Below, in pieces: positions 1 to 9,893 of a stretch of DNA of 64,000 nt. Under the pieces are notes generated by a model. The model saw nothing but the letters and a program-made list of their open reading frames with translations. It ran no database searches and was not told the DNA's origin. Source of the DNA: Acanthosepion lycidas. Lineage: Eukaryota > Mollusca > Cephalopoda > Sepiida > Sepiidae. The number at the start of each line of letters is the position of its first letter. The stretch's first letter is position 1. Location of the stretch: assembly GCA_963932145.1 (NCBI GenBank), contig OZ010578.1, forward strand, positions 39,504,601-39,568,600. Reading direction: 5' to 3'. The position numbers and the translations under genes are program-made.

Positions 1-244
1 AATTAAAATATAATATAAAATAATATATACATGAAAAAGCGGATTATATTGAGAACACATTCAAACTTTTACAGAATCCATGGCATTTCATCTTAAACCC
101 AAATGAGATCACAAAATATATAAAACTAAACAAAAAAATATTTCCAGCAAAAATTATACAAAATTTATACTTTACTATCTTAACTTCTTCAATTCTAGGG
201 TCAGCACTTTTCCGTGCTACCTAGCCTCCTAATTTGCACTTCTA

Positions 245-245
<1 letters not shown>
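1..245. other. AT-rich sequence, nothing recognised
   Basis: Unique-looking AT-rich DNA with no open frame, tandem repeat or inverted repeat that could be supported. It runs into the first TA array. Confidence 0.5.

Positions 246-304
<59 letters not shown>
246..304. repeat. (TA)n microsatellite
   Basis: Pure alternating TA of about 59 bp. The IYIYIY open frames here are artefacts of the alternating dinucleotide. The 305-624 interval that follows shows nothing recognisable. Confidence 0.95.
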
Positions 305-308
<4 letters not shown>

Positions 309-624
309 GAAGAGTTGAAGCAAAATGGCTGTTATTGTAGTAATGTTATAAGATGCTTATGTTATAATTTTATATTTTTGAATGAATATATATATATAAA
401 TGGGTCAATGTCTGGTCACTCCTCCTCCCCCAATAAAAAGTATGCTTGAGAGAAGTACGAAATTAATCCCTCCCTATACTCTACCATGTCTCTTTAACTA
501 CTCCTTTTAGACTCTCTGTTAAATTACAAAATCTTACACTACCCATCAATTTTAATTTCATTTTTCGTTTCATTTCATTTTTGGAAGTGTTATCTGATGA
601 TCCGGCGTCCTTTAAAAGGGCTCT

Positions 625-668
625 GGTGAAATAAATTATTATAATGGTACCTTAAAGTGGTCTGCTTT

Positions 669-674
<6 letters not shown>
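625..674 (+). repeat. Dispersed KpnI-containing repeat, copy 1
   Basis: A ~50-bp segment beginning GGTGAAATAAATTATTATAA and containing ATGGTACCTTAAAGTGGT, followed directly by a TA array. The same sequence, with few mismatches, is found reverse-complemented at 63,952-64,000, also with a TA array on the same side relative to the element. It is a dispersed repeat whose full length cannot be set here because the second copy is cut by the window edge. Family unknown. Confidence 0.8.
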
Positions 675-732
<58 letters not shown>

Positions 733-740
733 GTATGTAT
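675..740. repeat. (TA)n followed by (TATG)n
   Basis: About 46 bp of TA, then about five TATG repeats, directly against the left arm of the palindrome at 743-890. Confidence 0.95.
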
Positions 741-742
741 TA

Positions 743-890
743 ATAAATACACATATATCTACGTCTGATGGGCGACTCGAGATCCGTTGCTTACCCAATA
801 CATCGAGCTCGAGCACGAGCTCGTGCCCGATGAATTGGGTAAGCAACGAAACCTGAGTCGCACCTTAAACCAAGATATATGTGTATTTAT
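743..890. repeat. Imperfect palindromic (MITE-like) element A
   Basis: The left arm starts ATAAATACACATATATCT and the right arm ends with its complement AGATATATGTGTATTTAT. The inner parts also pair (GTTGCTTACCCAAT with ATTGGGTAAGCAAC), and the centre is a CGAGCTCGAG/CTCGAGCACGAGCTCG-like core. It is about 148 bp long, flanked by TA arrays on both sides. This is what a foldback or MITE-type element inserted at a TA target would look like. No coding capacity; family unknown. Confidence 0.75.

Positions 891-892
<2 letters not shown>

Positions 893-971
<79 letters not shown>
893..971. repeat. (TA)n microsatellite
   Basis: Uninterrupted alternating TA of about 79 bp on the right flank of palindrome A. 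Confidence 0.95.
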
Positions 972-974
<3 letters not shown>

Positions 975-1111
975 CCTTTTAATCACATTGAGCACTATTA
1001 TGTTTATACCTCTGATCTAAATTTGGTATTTATTTGCTTAGTAGTGTATGCACGCCAACACACGCGTATACGGTAGCTAGTATCTAGTTTTCTTATTTAA
1101 CTAACCGTAGA

Positions 1112-1112
<1 letters not shown>

Positions 1113-1168
<56 letters not shown>
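1113..1168. repeat. (TA)n microsatellite
   Basis: Alternating TA of about 56 bp, abutting the left arm of palindrome B without any spacer. Confidence 0.95.
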
Positions 1169-1171
<3 letters not shown>

Positions 1172-1310
1172 ATAATCCTAAGGAGCCAAGCAAACCTACC
1201 TAGGTTTTACCTAAACATCTTCAGGGATCTTCAGGGAAGAACCGGCATTTCCCTGAAGATCCGTTTAGTAGAAACTTAGGTAGGTTTGCCTGGCTCCTTA
1301 GGATTATCTT
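1169..1310. repeat. Palindromic (MITE-like) element B
   Basis: A near-perfect inverted repeat of about 142 bp. The left arm AAGATAATCCTAAGGAGCCA pairs with TGGCTCCTTAGGATTATCTT at the right end. Inner arms around CTTCAGGGA/TCCCTGAAG continue the hairpin almost to the centre. It touches a TA array on its left. It has no coding capacity and would extrude as a long cruciform. Consistent with a foldback MITE; not assignable to a named family from the sequence. Confidence 0.8.
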
Positions 1311-1435
1311 AGGTTTACTTTACTTTGTGTATTGAGCACTTGACGTAGTAGACTTTTGCCATGGGTCCTTACCTATAACTACACAATGAACTCTTCCTAA
1401 CACTATGTATGCTACGCCTCTCAAGAGAGAGCGAC

Positions 1436-1556
1436 GAATTGAGCCGAGGTTATCGGCTTGACGGTCGAAATCTCTGCCTCTGAGCAGAAAGGAACCCGGA
1501 CGAGGCTCCGCCGAAGGGCAGAGTCTCGTTCGGGGAGGGTGACCAACCCGATCCCG
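1436..1556 (+). repeat. R1 dispersed repeat, unit a, left part
   Basis: First half of a ~230-bp GC-richer repeat (R1). It contains GGCTTGACGGTCGAA, CTCTGCCTCTGAGCAGA, CGGACGAGGCTCCGCCGAAG and GGTGACCAACCCGATCCCG. Comparison with unit b at 3,513 shows that the repeat should continue TTTATACGGGTTCTACGGG. Here it is interrupted after GATCCCG by the LTR element and resumes at 3,400. Function and family unknown. Confidence 0.8.
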
Positions 1557-1660
1557 TGTGACACTATTTAGGGGCGCAAAAAGAAGGAAAAAGAAGGAAA
1601 GGAAAAAGAGAAGGTAAAGAGAGATGAAGAAAGGCGTGACTTAACTTATATGATAACGGG

Positions 1661-1948
1661 AGGCCACCCACGAGAAATACCATTTGAAAATGTTATTTTG
1701 ATAATGGAAGACACTGGTGAGGGTTCTGTCGGCCATTGTCTTGGGGCTGGCTGGCAGGGTCCAGGTTAATACATTGTTTTGTTTAGATAGATACACAATT
1801 AACTGTGTCTTTGTGACAGGCGGACTGTCGGGGGTGGTGGGGTTCCCTGCGGGGAAAATTTTAAAGATAAAGTCACCTACGAGAAGAGACATTTGAAAAT
1901 GTTGTTTTGATAAATGAAGAATGGTGAAAATTCTTATGGCCATTGTCA
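1661..1948 (+). repeat. Internal ~80-bp direct repeat within the LTR
   Basis: Two copies (about 1,661-1,740 and 1,870-1,948, offset about 210 bp) share CATTTGAAAATGTT(A/G)TTTTGATAA and GGCCATTGTC. Tandemly repeated U3 segments are common in LTRs and often carry enhancer activity; that role here is inference. Confidence 0.65.
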
Positions 1949-3280
1949 TAAAGCTAATTGACAAACACCAGGTGATACAGAGTTTTAAATCGATAAATGT
2001 TTACTTGTGTCATGATGGAAAACAATTTAATAGGTCATCTGTTGACCACACACAAAGAGAGTCATCTCTAGGTTGGGTCTTTGTCGATGGGAGGTGTCAT
2101 TGAGAGAAAACACATCTCGGCTGTGTTGGAATTTGAATATGACAGCGAAACAATATTTCGTTGGCGCCGAAAAATGTGTGTGTCTGGTTGACAAGCCTCT
2201 TGGTGCTGGCGAAAATCTGATTGAAGAATTCCATATGCCGTGACGTTAGGATAAGAATTGAGATGGTCACTCTACTGGTCGTATTGTCTTCTTGGCGGCC
2301 AGAGAAGAAGAGAGAAACAAAAGAAAGAAAAGGAAAAGAAAAAGATAATTTTTTTTTTCTTTGAACAAAATATATATATTTTTTAAGAACAAGGCTAGTC
2401 CAGTGACGCCCACACTGTTGATCGACCATTGGTTGAACCCTAACCAGCCAGGCGGAGGTGATCATGTGACGCAAGGAGGCAGCCGCACTGAGTAAAAGTA
2501 TGAGGGATTACTACGAAGAAGTGGGAAGATGTCCATATGAAAATAAGCGAAGGTGGGAGTAAGAGAAGACTTCCAAAAATGGAAATAATGAATTTTTCCT
2601 GACCAAAAACAAAAGAAGATTTATGGATTTACACTTATCAAGGAACCTCAAACCCCAACGAGCCCACCCCCGGTTTTGATCGGCGTCCATATAAGCAAAG
2701 TCGCAGCGAGCAAAAATCAGTTTCAGTTCAGTTTCAGTTGGAGTTTAGTTAGTTTTGAGTTCGACAGAGAGAGTTCCAGTTGAGAGCTCGGAAGAGCCAC
2801 CACGAAGAGCTGACCAAGATTCGCGCAACTTCCGAACTCACCTTCTAACCAAGAACAATTTATTTTCTTTCGAACAACGACTTAGACTCACACCACCAAA
2901 ATAAGCTTTGTGAATTTCGCCTGAAAACCACGTGTCACAATCCATATAGCGGGTCGGGAGATAGACGCAGTCCTATGTATCCAGCAACCAGATATAAAGT
3001 ATTGTTATCCTTTTTTTGATACCATTTTCGACTTATTATTTTATTTTGTTTTGCCCGTACTTGTGCGATACCGCCCTCATTCGAACTCGAGCTTGCAGTA
3101 CGGGCCCAACGCTGATTGATTTCATCTGCCTAAGATCAATTCACAACGTGGGTAGGCAGACTGGAGATCAAAGTAGTTACTTCGGTAACCAGACGTTGGA
3201 AGCGAGTTGGGAACGACGAGGCTGATATCGAATCTAACCAGATTCACATCCGAATCACTTAAAGGTTAGATCATCACAAT

Positions 3281-3298
3281 TGGCGCCGCAACCGGGAT
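3281..3298 (+). other. Primer-binding-site-like sequence of the LTR fossil
   Basis: TGGCGCCGCAACCGGGA lies 2 bp after the LTR end TCATCACA. TGGCGCC-type sites complement tRNA 3' ends and prime minus-strand synthesis in many LTR elements. A related block (TTGGCACCGCGACGAGGAT) recurs about 50 bp downstream, so the leader seems locally duplicated. The tRNA was not identified. Confidence 0.6.
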
Positions 3299-3399
3299 AA
3301 GACTCTGGATCGGTTTTGGATGCCACCATTGGCACCGCGACGAGGATAAGACCCGGGATCGGCTGACGTCACAATTTGACGTAAAGGTTGCATATCACA

Positions 3400-3512
3400 C
3401 CCGTTTATACGGGTTCTACGGGCATTTTTTTGGCTGAGCCTAGGGGCTCAGGAAACCCACTTTAAATTCTGCCTTGTGCCTCATGCAACCCTCGTGCGGG
3501 TGTGGTTAGATA
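3400..3512 (+). repeat. R1 dispersed repeat, unit a, right part
   Basis: Resumes the R1 unit broken at 1,556: CCCGTTTATACGGGTTCTAC, then GGCTGAGCCTAGGGGCTCAG and a tail CTTGTGCCTCATGCAACCCT. Two short hairpins are visible (CCCGTTTATACGGG and GAGCCTAGGGGCTC). Confidence 0.75.
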
Positions 3513-3760
3513 ATGAATCGAGTCGAGCTTCTTGGCTTGACGGACGAACTCTCTGCTTCTGAGCAGAGAGGAACCCGGACGAGGCTCCGCCGAAGGGCAG
3601 AGTCTCGTTCGGGAAGGTTGACCAACCCGATCCCGTTTATACGGGTTCTACGGGCATTTTTTTTTGGCCGAGCCTACGGGATCGGTAAACCCACGTTAAA
3701 CTCGGCCTTGTGCCACATGCAACACTCGTGGTGGAGTGGCTAAATACCGAATCGAGTCGA
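3513..3760 (+). repeat. R1 dispersed repeat, unit b (complete)
   Basis: A whole R1 unit in tandem with unit a: GAATCGAGTCGAGCTTCTTG, GAGCAGAGAGGAACCCGGAC, CCCGTTTATACGGGTTCTAC, GGCCGAGCCTACGGGATCGG, CTCGGCCTTGTGCCACATGC. It is followed by the start of a further unit (CGAATCGAGTCGAGCCGATA). The ORFs across it are not conserved between copies, so it is treated as non-coding. This is the best reference copy in the window for comparing the R1 clusters at 54.2 and 63.3 kb. Confidence 0.8.
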
Positions 3761-4081
3761 GCCGATAGTAGTTCACTCCAAACCAGACTGACAGTCATAC
3801 TAACACCTTCCACATCATGTATTATCATTTCGTGTAATATACCTTCGTTATTTCTACTCTTGTGTTCGTGTTGTTCTACCTTGGTCCTAACCTGGACCAT
3901 AAAATTTTTTAATCATTTTGTTTTTTTTTTCTTTGGATTTGGAACTTGAACACTGGACGATTGTTTTCTCTTTGGTTTAATGTTCTTGGTTCTTTCTTTT
4001 TTTACTCTCCATTTTTCCTCGGGTACCGATTAGTTTTACTGCAAATTGAGTTATCCGACGTTTTTTTCAAACAAGTACCAC

Positions 4082-4083
<2 letters not shown>
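3761..4083. other. No feature recognised
   Basis: T-rich sequence with short unsupported open frames only. Confidence 0.4.
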
Positions 4084-4134
<51 letters not shown>

Positions 4135-4150
4135 CTGTGTGTGTGTGTGA
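4084..4150. repeat. (TA)n with (TG)n tail
   Basis: About 44 bp of TA followed by a short TATG/TG run. Confidence 0.9.
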
Positions 4151-4188
4151 CAGAGAGATAGTATGTGTGTGCGTTTGCGAAAATTAAC

Positions 4189-4238
4189 AAAAAGCGGGAA
4201 TTCTCTAATAATATTGGTCAAAGAGTTCCCGCTTTTTC
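4189..4238. repeat. Short inverted repeat (hairpin)
   Basis: AAAAAGCGGGAATTCTCT pairs with AGAGTTCCCGCTTTTT across a loop of about 14 nt. It could be a tiny MITE remnant or a chance stem-loop. The 4,239-4,544 stretch after it holds nothing recognised. Confidence 0.6.
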
Positions 4239-4544
4239 TCACCGCTTTTTAATCCATCTCTGTATTTTTGAGAGAATGAGTTTTAATTTTGTTTTTAAAA
4301 AAAATGAATGATTTCCATTTTGCCCGTTATTTTGTGGCCGGTACGTTTGAATTCTTCCTTCTTGATAATTTCTTTTTCCTTTTCACTCTGATTTTGCTAT
4401 CACACGCCTTTTCTTTTCATTTTTTTATACAGTTTTTTTTTTGTTTCCCGCTCGTAAATGACATCGGATTTCATTTTCACACTAAGACACAATGTCTCAC
4501 CTCAGGTGATATTACATTGCTTCCGAATGCATATATACATACAT

Positions 4545-4650
<106 letters not shown>

Positions 4651-4847
4651 TTATGTCCTGTACTTTACATGTTCTTTCGCCTATATCTGAATGTTTCTTC
4701 TTTATTTCTTTTTTCTTTCATCATTGTATTACATGTCCTTACTGTGTTTGCGATTCTTTTTCTTTTAATCTTCTTCCCAACATTACACTTAATGATTTCT
4801 TTAATTAATTTTATTGTTTATTTTCACTGTTCATTACCTTCTTTTTT

Positions 4848-5076
4848 CAGTCCTTCCTTCCTTCATTTCTTTCTTCCTTCCTCCCTTCCTCCGTTCGTTT
4901 GTTCTTCCTTCCTTTCTCTCTTCCTTCCTCCCTTCCTTCCCTTCCTTCCATCCTTCCCTTCCATCCGCTCTTTCCTTCGTTCCTTCCTTCGTCCCTTCCT
5001 TCGTTCCCTCCCTTCCTTACATCCTTCCTTCCTTCATTCCTTCCTTCCATCCCGCTCCTTCTTTCCTTCCTTCCTT
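4848..5076. repeat. Polypyrimidine tract, (CCTT)n-rich
   Basis: Imperfect CCTT/CTTC repeats with almost no purines on the plus strand. Open frames of FLPSFLPS or KEGRKEGR type are repeat artefacts. Confidence 0.9.
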
Positions 5077-5194
5077 CTGCTTTTTCTGTTTGTCGCCCTA
5101 CTATGCAATTTCTATTTTTGTTGACTTTAAAACTTTTTTCGGTATCTGAAATTGAGCTTTCTTTCTTTCTTTTTGCTTTTTGAAACTAAATCAA

Positions 5195-5195
<1 letters not shown>

Positions 5196-5233
<38 letters not shown>

Positions 5234-5346
5234 ACTTTCTTTCTTTCTTTCTTACTTTCTTACTTACTTTCTTTCTTTCTTTCTTTCTTACTTTCTTTCT
5301 TACTTTCTTTCTTTCTTTCTTTCTTACTTTCTTTCTTTCTTTCTTA

Positions 5347-5381
<35 letters not shown>

Positions 5382-5405
5382 ACTTTCTTTCTTTCTTTCT
5401 TTCTT
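5196..5405. repeat. (CTTT)n with CTTA interruptions
   Basis: About 210 bp of CTTT tetranucleotides with periodic CTTA variants. The interruptions recur at similar spacing, suggesting blocks of several tetramers were duplicated together. Sequence on to 6,050 stays T/C-rich. Confidence 0.95.
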
Positions 5406-5627
5406 TTCACAAAATAATCTTTTGAATCAACTTTCTTTCTTACTTCTCCTCTTTCATTTCTTTTTCTTCTTTATCTGTTTCATTTCCTTTTGTATATAAT
5501 TGCTTTCATTATTTTAAAATTTATAACTCCATCATTTTCTATTTATTGCTTTAATTTTAATTAAAATTTCTGGTTACCTTGCTTTCTTTTTTCTATCTTT
5601 CTTTTCATATTGAACTATCTATCCGAC

Positions 5628-5653
5628 AATTTTTTAAAGCTAATATCTCTACC

Positions 5654-5684
<31 letters not shown>

Positions 5685-5822
5685 AAGAGAGAGAGAGATA
5701 GGCTCCCTTTCTCTTTGCGTTTCTTTCAAGTCATTTGTCAGTTCGTTCCGTTTGGCGCCCTTTTCTTTCTTTTAATTTTTTAAAGCTAATATCTCTACCA
5801 GAGAGAGAGAGAGAGAGAGAGC
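5628..5822. repeat. Locally duplicated segment ending in (GA)n
   Basis: AATTTTTTAAAGCTAATATC followed by TCTACCA and a GA array occurs at 5,628 and again at 5,774, offset 146 bp. This is a recent local duplication that carried a GA microsatellite with it. A C12 homopolymer lies nearby at about 6,051-6,062. Confidence 0.8.
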
Positions 5823-6262
5823 CCTTTTCCTTCTTTTACTTAAATTCCTTTGCTTCCTTTCTTATATATTTCCCATCTTATATTTCTTCCTCTTTTCTTG
5901 GTTATTTATTCTTTCTAATTTTGGATTCTATTATTTTTCATTATTCTAAACTCTGCCTGTCCTGTCTTTTTCGCTTTTTCTTTCTTTCTCTTTTCCTTTC
6001 ATTTCTTTTCGAGCTGCTGGACTTATTAAAGCTTTGATGAGGACGTATTTCCCCCCCCCCCCAATGTCACTGCTCTCATCAACGCACGCGCTTACACTGG
6101 AACAAAACCAAATAAGTGGAATTGCTGCCCACCCCCACCAGATCGATTTCCGTTGATACAAATAGAAACATTTTAAAAGTCAAAAAGAGGGAGCGTTATT
6201 CAGACTCTCTCATCATTCGCATGCATCGTTCCAGTCTTGGAAAATCGAAATGCGAACTGATT

Positions 6263-6312
6263 GAGAAATGTCTAAACTTTCGGTTTTATACAAGCACTTT
6301 CTCAGGTCAGAT
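6263..6312 (+). repeat. Dispersed repeat C, copy 1
   Basis: AGAAATGTCTAAACTTTCGG ... CTTTCTCAGGTC matches 10,524-10,570 (AGAAATGTCTAAACTCTCAG ... CTTTCTCAGGTC), same strand, about 4.3 kb apart. Family unknown. The overlapping 79-aa open frame has no recognised similarity. Confidence 0.5.
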
Positions 6313-7304
6313 GATTTTTGAATGTCTTCGAGCGAATGAAACCGAAAGGTCTTAGAGAGGACAGACTTTCAAATGAGATTGACTGTCGTGCTGATTATAT
6401 GGTGAACACTGAGAACAATCCCGGAAACCTTAACGTTGTAGCCTAAATGAACCCGTACATTTTTTTACTTTTTTAAGAATGTGTAAGCAAACGCAAAAGC
6501 AACAAGTGAAACAACAAGAATGAATACAAAACGTTTTTATAAAACACAAAAAATGTTTATATTTATATCTGTAATGATGTACAAGTATAGGAGTTACTTC
6601 CCTTCGACTGGTCTTTACTAATGAAATATTTTTTTATCTGAGCTCATAAAAAGTTGAATGAACTTGCCGCTCAAAATGTTCACTGTGAGAGAGTTGAAAG
6701 AATTCTGCAAAGCTGAAAATATGTTGATGCTTGTAATGTTTTAATGTTTGTACGTACGTGTATGTGTGCGTGCGTGAATGTTTTCATAGCGTCCGCCCGA
6801 ACCGGGGTCGGAACGCAATTTCTTATACAGCTATATGTTTGTAATCGAAGAGAAATCAAAGGAGAGAAAAGAACGAACTTGTGTCTGATATTTATAATCA
6901 ACGTAATCACGTGATCGGCTCCGGAAAGACAGACAGAATTTGGCGGAATGTTTTTTTAGTCAGGTCAAGAACTAGGTCGATGTTATTTGGACGTAGTTGA
7001 GAACATGATTTAAATATTAACTGACTAATTAGATGTTGAGATTTTCTGAAAATATGTATATAGCTGGATAAGATCTGTGATCCGCTTTTTGCACAGATTT
7101 GCACAAAAATCGACATTGATAAAGTAGCAGCGCGGTATTAAAACATAAAGACTGTAGAAACCAGTAACCCGTGGAAGAATCAATGTCATCCAAACAGCAA
7201 GAATACAGAGGAGAGTAAAGGAGAATTAAGAAGATAGGGTCTCAATTGACCTCCAAGGAGAAACCATCAGTTTTGCTAGGGAAAAAATTAAATGAGTACA
7301 GAAC
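6313..7304. other. No feature recognised
   Basis: About 1 kb without a supportable gene, tandem array or inverted repeat. The short minus-strand frames (6,680-6,910; 6,907-7,116) resemble nothing known to me. Confidence 0.4.
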
Positions 7305-8062
7305 CAACAACAACAACAATTATTATTATTACTACCAACAATAACTATCATTATTATTATTATCATTATTATTATCATTATTATTATTAGTAGTAGTAGT
7401 ATTATCAACAACAACTATTATAATCATTATAATAATTATTATTATTATTAACAACCACAACTATTATTATAATTATTATTAACAAGTATTTTTATTATTA
7501 ACAACAACAATAACTGTTATTATTATTATTAACCACAACTATTATTATTATTAACAACATCAACTATTATTAACAACAAATATTATTATTATTGTTAACA
7601 AAAACTATTATTATTATTATTACAACAGCAACTATTATTATTATTAACAACAACTATTATTATTATTATTATTAAAAACTATTAGTATTATTAACAACAA
7701 CAACCATTATTAACAACAAATATTATTATTATTGTTAACAACAAATATTTATTATTATTACAACAGCAATTATTTTATTAACAACAACAACTATTTTTAT
7801 TATTAAAAACAACAATAACTTTTATTATTATTATTAACAAGAACTATTATTATTAACAACGACAACAGCTATTATTATTAACAACAACAAATATTATTAT
7901 TATTATTAACAACAACAATTATTATTATTATTAACAACAACAATAACTGTTATTATTATTAACAACAACTATTATTATTATTAACAACAACTATTATTAT
8001 TATGAACGACAACAACAACTATTATTATCATTATTATTGTTATTATTATTATCATTGTTAGC
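7305..8062. repeat. Compound ATT/AAC microsatellite field
   Basis: About 760 bp of alternating (ATT)n and (AAC)n blocks in the pattern ATTATTATTAACAACAACT repeated many times with variable block lengths. It behaves as a degenerate minisatellite built from two trinucleotides. The LINE fragment at 8,066 begins directly after it. Confidence 0.95.
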
Positions 8063-8065
8063 AAT

Positions 8066-9325
8066 AATAGCAAATGAAGGGGAAAGTAAAAAAAACAAAG
8101 CAGAATACTACAGATGTGTGCTTCTGATGTTAAATACCGAATTGAATTCCCAAAACACAATATCAGCCATAAACCCTTTGACTGTCCCCCCCGTGATGCA
8201 TTACAGTTTGACCCTCCTTAAGTGGACCACAGCTGACATTAAGCGAATGGATGTCAAAACGAGAAAGATTCTCCCTTTCCACGATATGCATCATCCTAAG
8301 TCTGATGATTATCGTCTGTATGTTCCCAGATTCGAAAGGAGGCAGAGGATTGGTTTAACTAGAACTGTCTTACAAAACCACAACAATCGGTCTTCAAAGG
8401 AACCTGGTTACTACAAAAGATTGAATGATGAGCTTTGTCAAAGAACATGAAAGAAATAAGAAGCTTTATTCAGCAAGAAAGGAAACCAACAAATTCAAAA
8501 AAGGGATTTCAAGTGGACGAAAAAGTACAAATAAAACATAAGACAATTACTGTAGCGGTAAAGAATTTAAAAAAGAAAGCTAAAGCAAATGTAATGTATC
8601 AAATGCAGAAATGATAGCACGATAGGGCTCTTCATGGTCAAAACACTGCCCATACCAAACAACATGATGTAGACACACCCCAAACCCATCAGTCGTTACG
8701 TAGTGCAGGGTTTAAAAGCAGAAACGGAAGGTTTTATTTTTGCTGCACAGGACCAATGCTTGCTAACTAGAAATTACCAAGCCCGACATACTGAATAATT
8801 GTATTGGCTCAAAATTTAATTCTATGATAAATATCCAGAAACAATTGACCATCTTGTATGAGGCGGCACACAATTAACACCAACTCAATATAAAACTAAG
8901 CAGGATAGAGTAGGCCAATATCTCCACTGGAAAATATGCAACATTTGCAGGAAAGATGAACATCATCAAGACCAAGTTACAGAACAATTGTGTGAGACTT
9001 TACAATACACACAAAATGAACAGTCAAAGCTAATCGCTCAGGCATCGTGATGAAAGACCACAAGAACAGAATTGGCTTTCTTATTGACTTCTTGCAGACT
9101 GTAATGTATCTTTGAAGATCTTCAAAAACCATCAAAATCCAATGATCTTAAAGTAGACATCATAAAAATGTAGTAAATGAGGACATCAATAATTCCAGTA
9201 GTAGTTGAAGCACTCGGATTAATTTAAAATGAAAAGATCCCTGCTACCCAATGACTTAAAGGAATACAAAGAATTGTACTCAAAAGTACAGCTCACAAAT
9301 TACGAAGGAGTTTATCTATGTATTT
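8066..9325 (+). mobile_element. LINE (non-LTR retrotransposon) 3' part, C-terminal ORF, decayed
   Basis: The longest frame (8,037-8,450) contains NTISAINPLTVPPVMHYSLT, LKWTTADIKRMDVKTRK and MHHPKSDDYRLYVPR. These match the region downstream of the reverse transcriptase in a LINE family widespread in invertebrates (general pattern AINTxAIPVxxYSFxxxxWT.. and HHPxxxxxRLYxPR). Further decayed matches follow in other frames: QDRVGQYLHWKICNICRK near 8,900, SGIVMKDHKNRIGFLIDF near 9,040 (family pattern RPDIVxKDxxxxxxxLID), and TSIIPVVVEALGLI near 9,185. Stops and frameshifts separate these blocks. 5'-truncated at the ATT/AAC field. Clade not certain; R2-like has been my working comparison. Confidence 0.75.
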
Positions 9326-9500
9326 GTTTCTTTGTTTAGCGGCATATCGATACTTTATGGGTCATTTAATTTCGAAATTTAATTTTCTTGGGAGCATTAG
9401 TAATTTCTTTGAAAAAAAGTCTTTTGCTGGTATTTTTTTTTAATATGAAAATGTATTTACTGTATTTCTACTATAAATATTTTTATACTTTCATAATGTT
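9326..9500 (+). repeat. Dispersed repeat B, copy 1 (possible LINE 3' UTR)
   Basis: TTTGTTTAGCGGCATATCGA, then TTATGGGTCATTTAATTTCG and TTCTTGGGAG. Related copies lie at 53,393 and 53,672. Because this copy starts where the LINE frame ends, it may be that LINE's 3' untranslated region; this is inference. The interval 9,501-9,835 beyond it has nothing recognised. Confidence 0.6.
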
Positions 9501-9835
9501 CGACCCCAGTTTTTTTGGGCGGGAGAGGGTAACTATTTGCCCATAGATAGGATCTTAAATAATGCTAACACTCCGGGCCATGGTGGTCTTGGAAACAGCA
9601 GCAATTAAAAGGTGGTTCCCCACTCATCAAAACCTCCAATTTTTCGATCAGTGGACTTGCTGCCGTATGTAGTTTATCGTCATACTAAGGACGGGCTTTA
9701 CCTATGTAAAATCTGTGTAGGTATTTTTTTTTTTTTACGGAAATGATCAATGGAAAATATGAAGCGATTTCTGACCTTAGGTCTCTGGTTGGGACCCGGA
9801 AGGAAATGTGTATACAATAGAAATCAAAGGAAATA

Positions 9836-9878
<43 letters not shown>

Positions 9879-9893
9879 TAATAATAATAATAA
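9836..9893. repeat. (AAT)n microsatellite
   Basis: About 58 bp of AAT triplets with two AAC interruptions. Confidence 0.95.

Larger units (their letters stand above)
1557..3399 (+). mobile_element. LTR retrotransposon fossil (probably Ty3/Gypsy-like), reduced copy
   Basis: The element starts TGTGACAC and ends ATATCACA, giving the TG...CA ends and short TGTGA/TCACA inverted repeat expected of an LTR. It is flanked by a 4-bp target duplication, CCCG (1,553-1,556 and 3,400-3,403), and it interrupts an R1 repeat. A long LTR (1,557-3,278) carries a TATA-like CATATAAGC near 2,689. It is followed by a tRNA primer-binding-site-like leader at 3,281. A second LTR-end-like tail (GTAAAGGTTGCATATCACA) closes it. 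No gag or pol is visible, so this is a broken, reduced relic, close to a solo LTR plus leader. The Gypsy-like label rests on termini and leader only. Age is probably moderate, since the ends and target duplication are still clean. Confidence 0.7.

Noticed and set aside
234-449. IYIYIYIY-type open frames over TA arrays (here and at 759-1,076, 4,289, 52,331, 58,789, 60,681 and others)
   Set aside because: Alternating TA has no stop in some frames, so these are composition artefacts with no start context or homology.
2097-2474. 125-aa minus-strand ORF as a gene
   Set aside because: Lies within the LTR of the retrotransposon fossil, with no recognised domain.
4669-5499. FLPSFLPS / FFLSFFLS and KERKKEKK open frames
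   Set aside because: Translations of CCTT/CTTT tetranucleotide arrays; same for 50,483-52,055.
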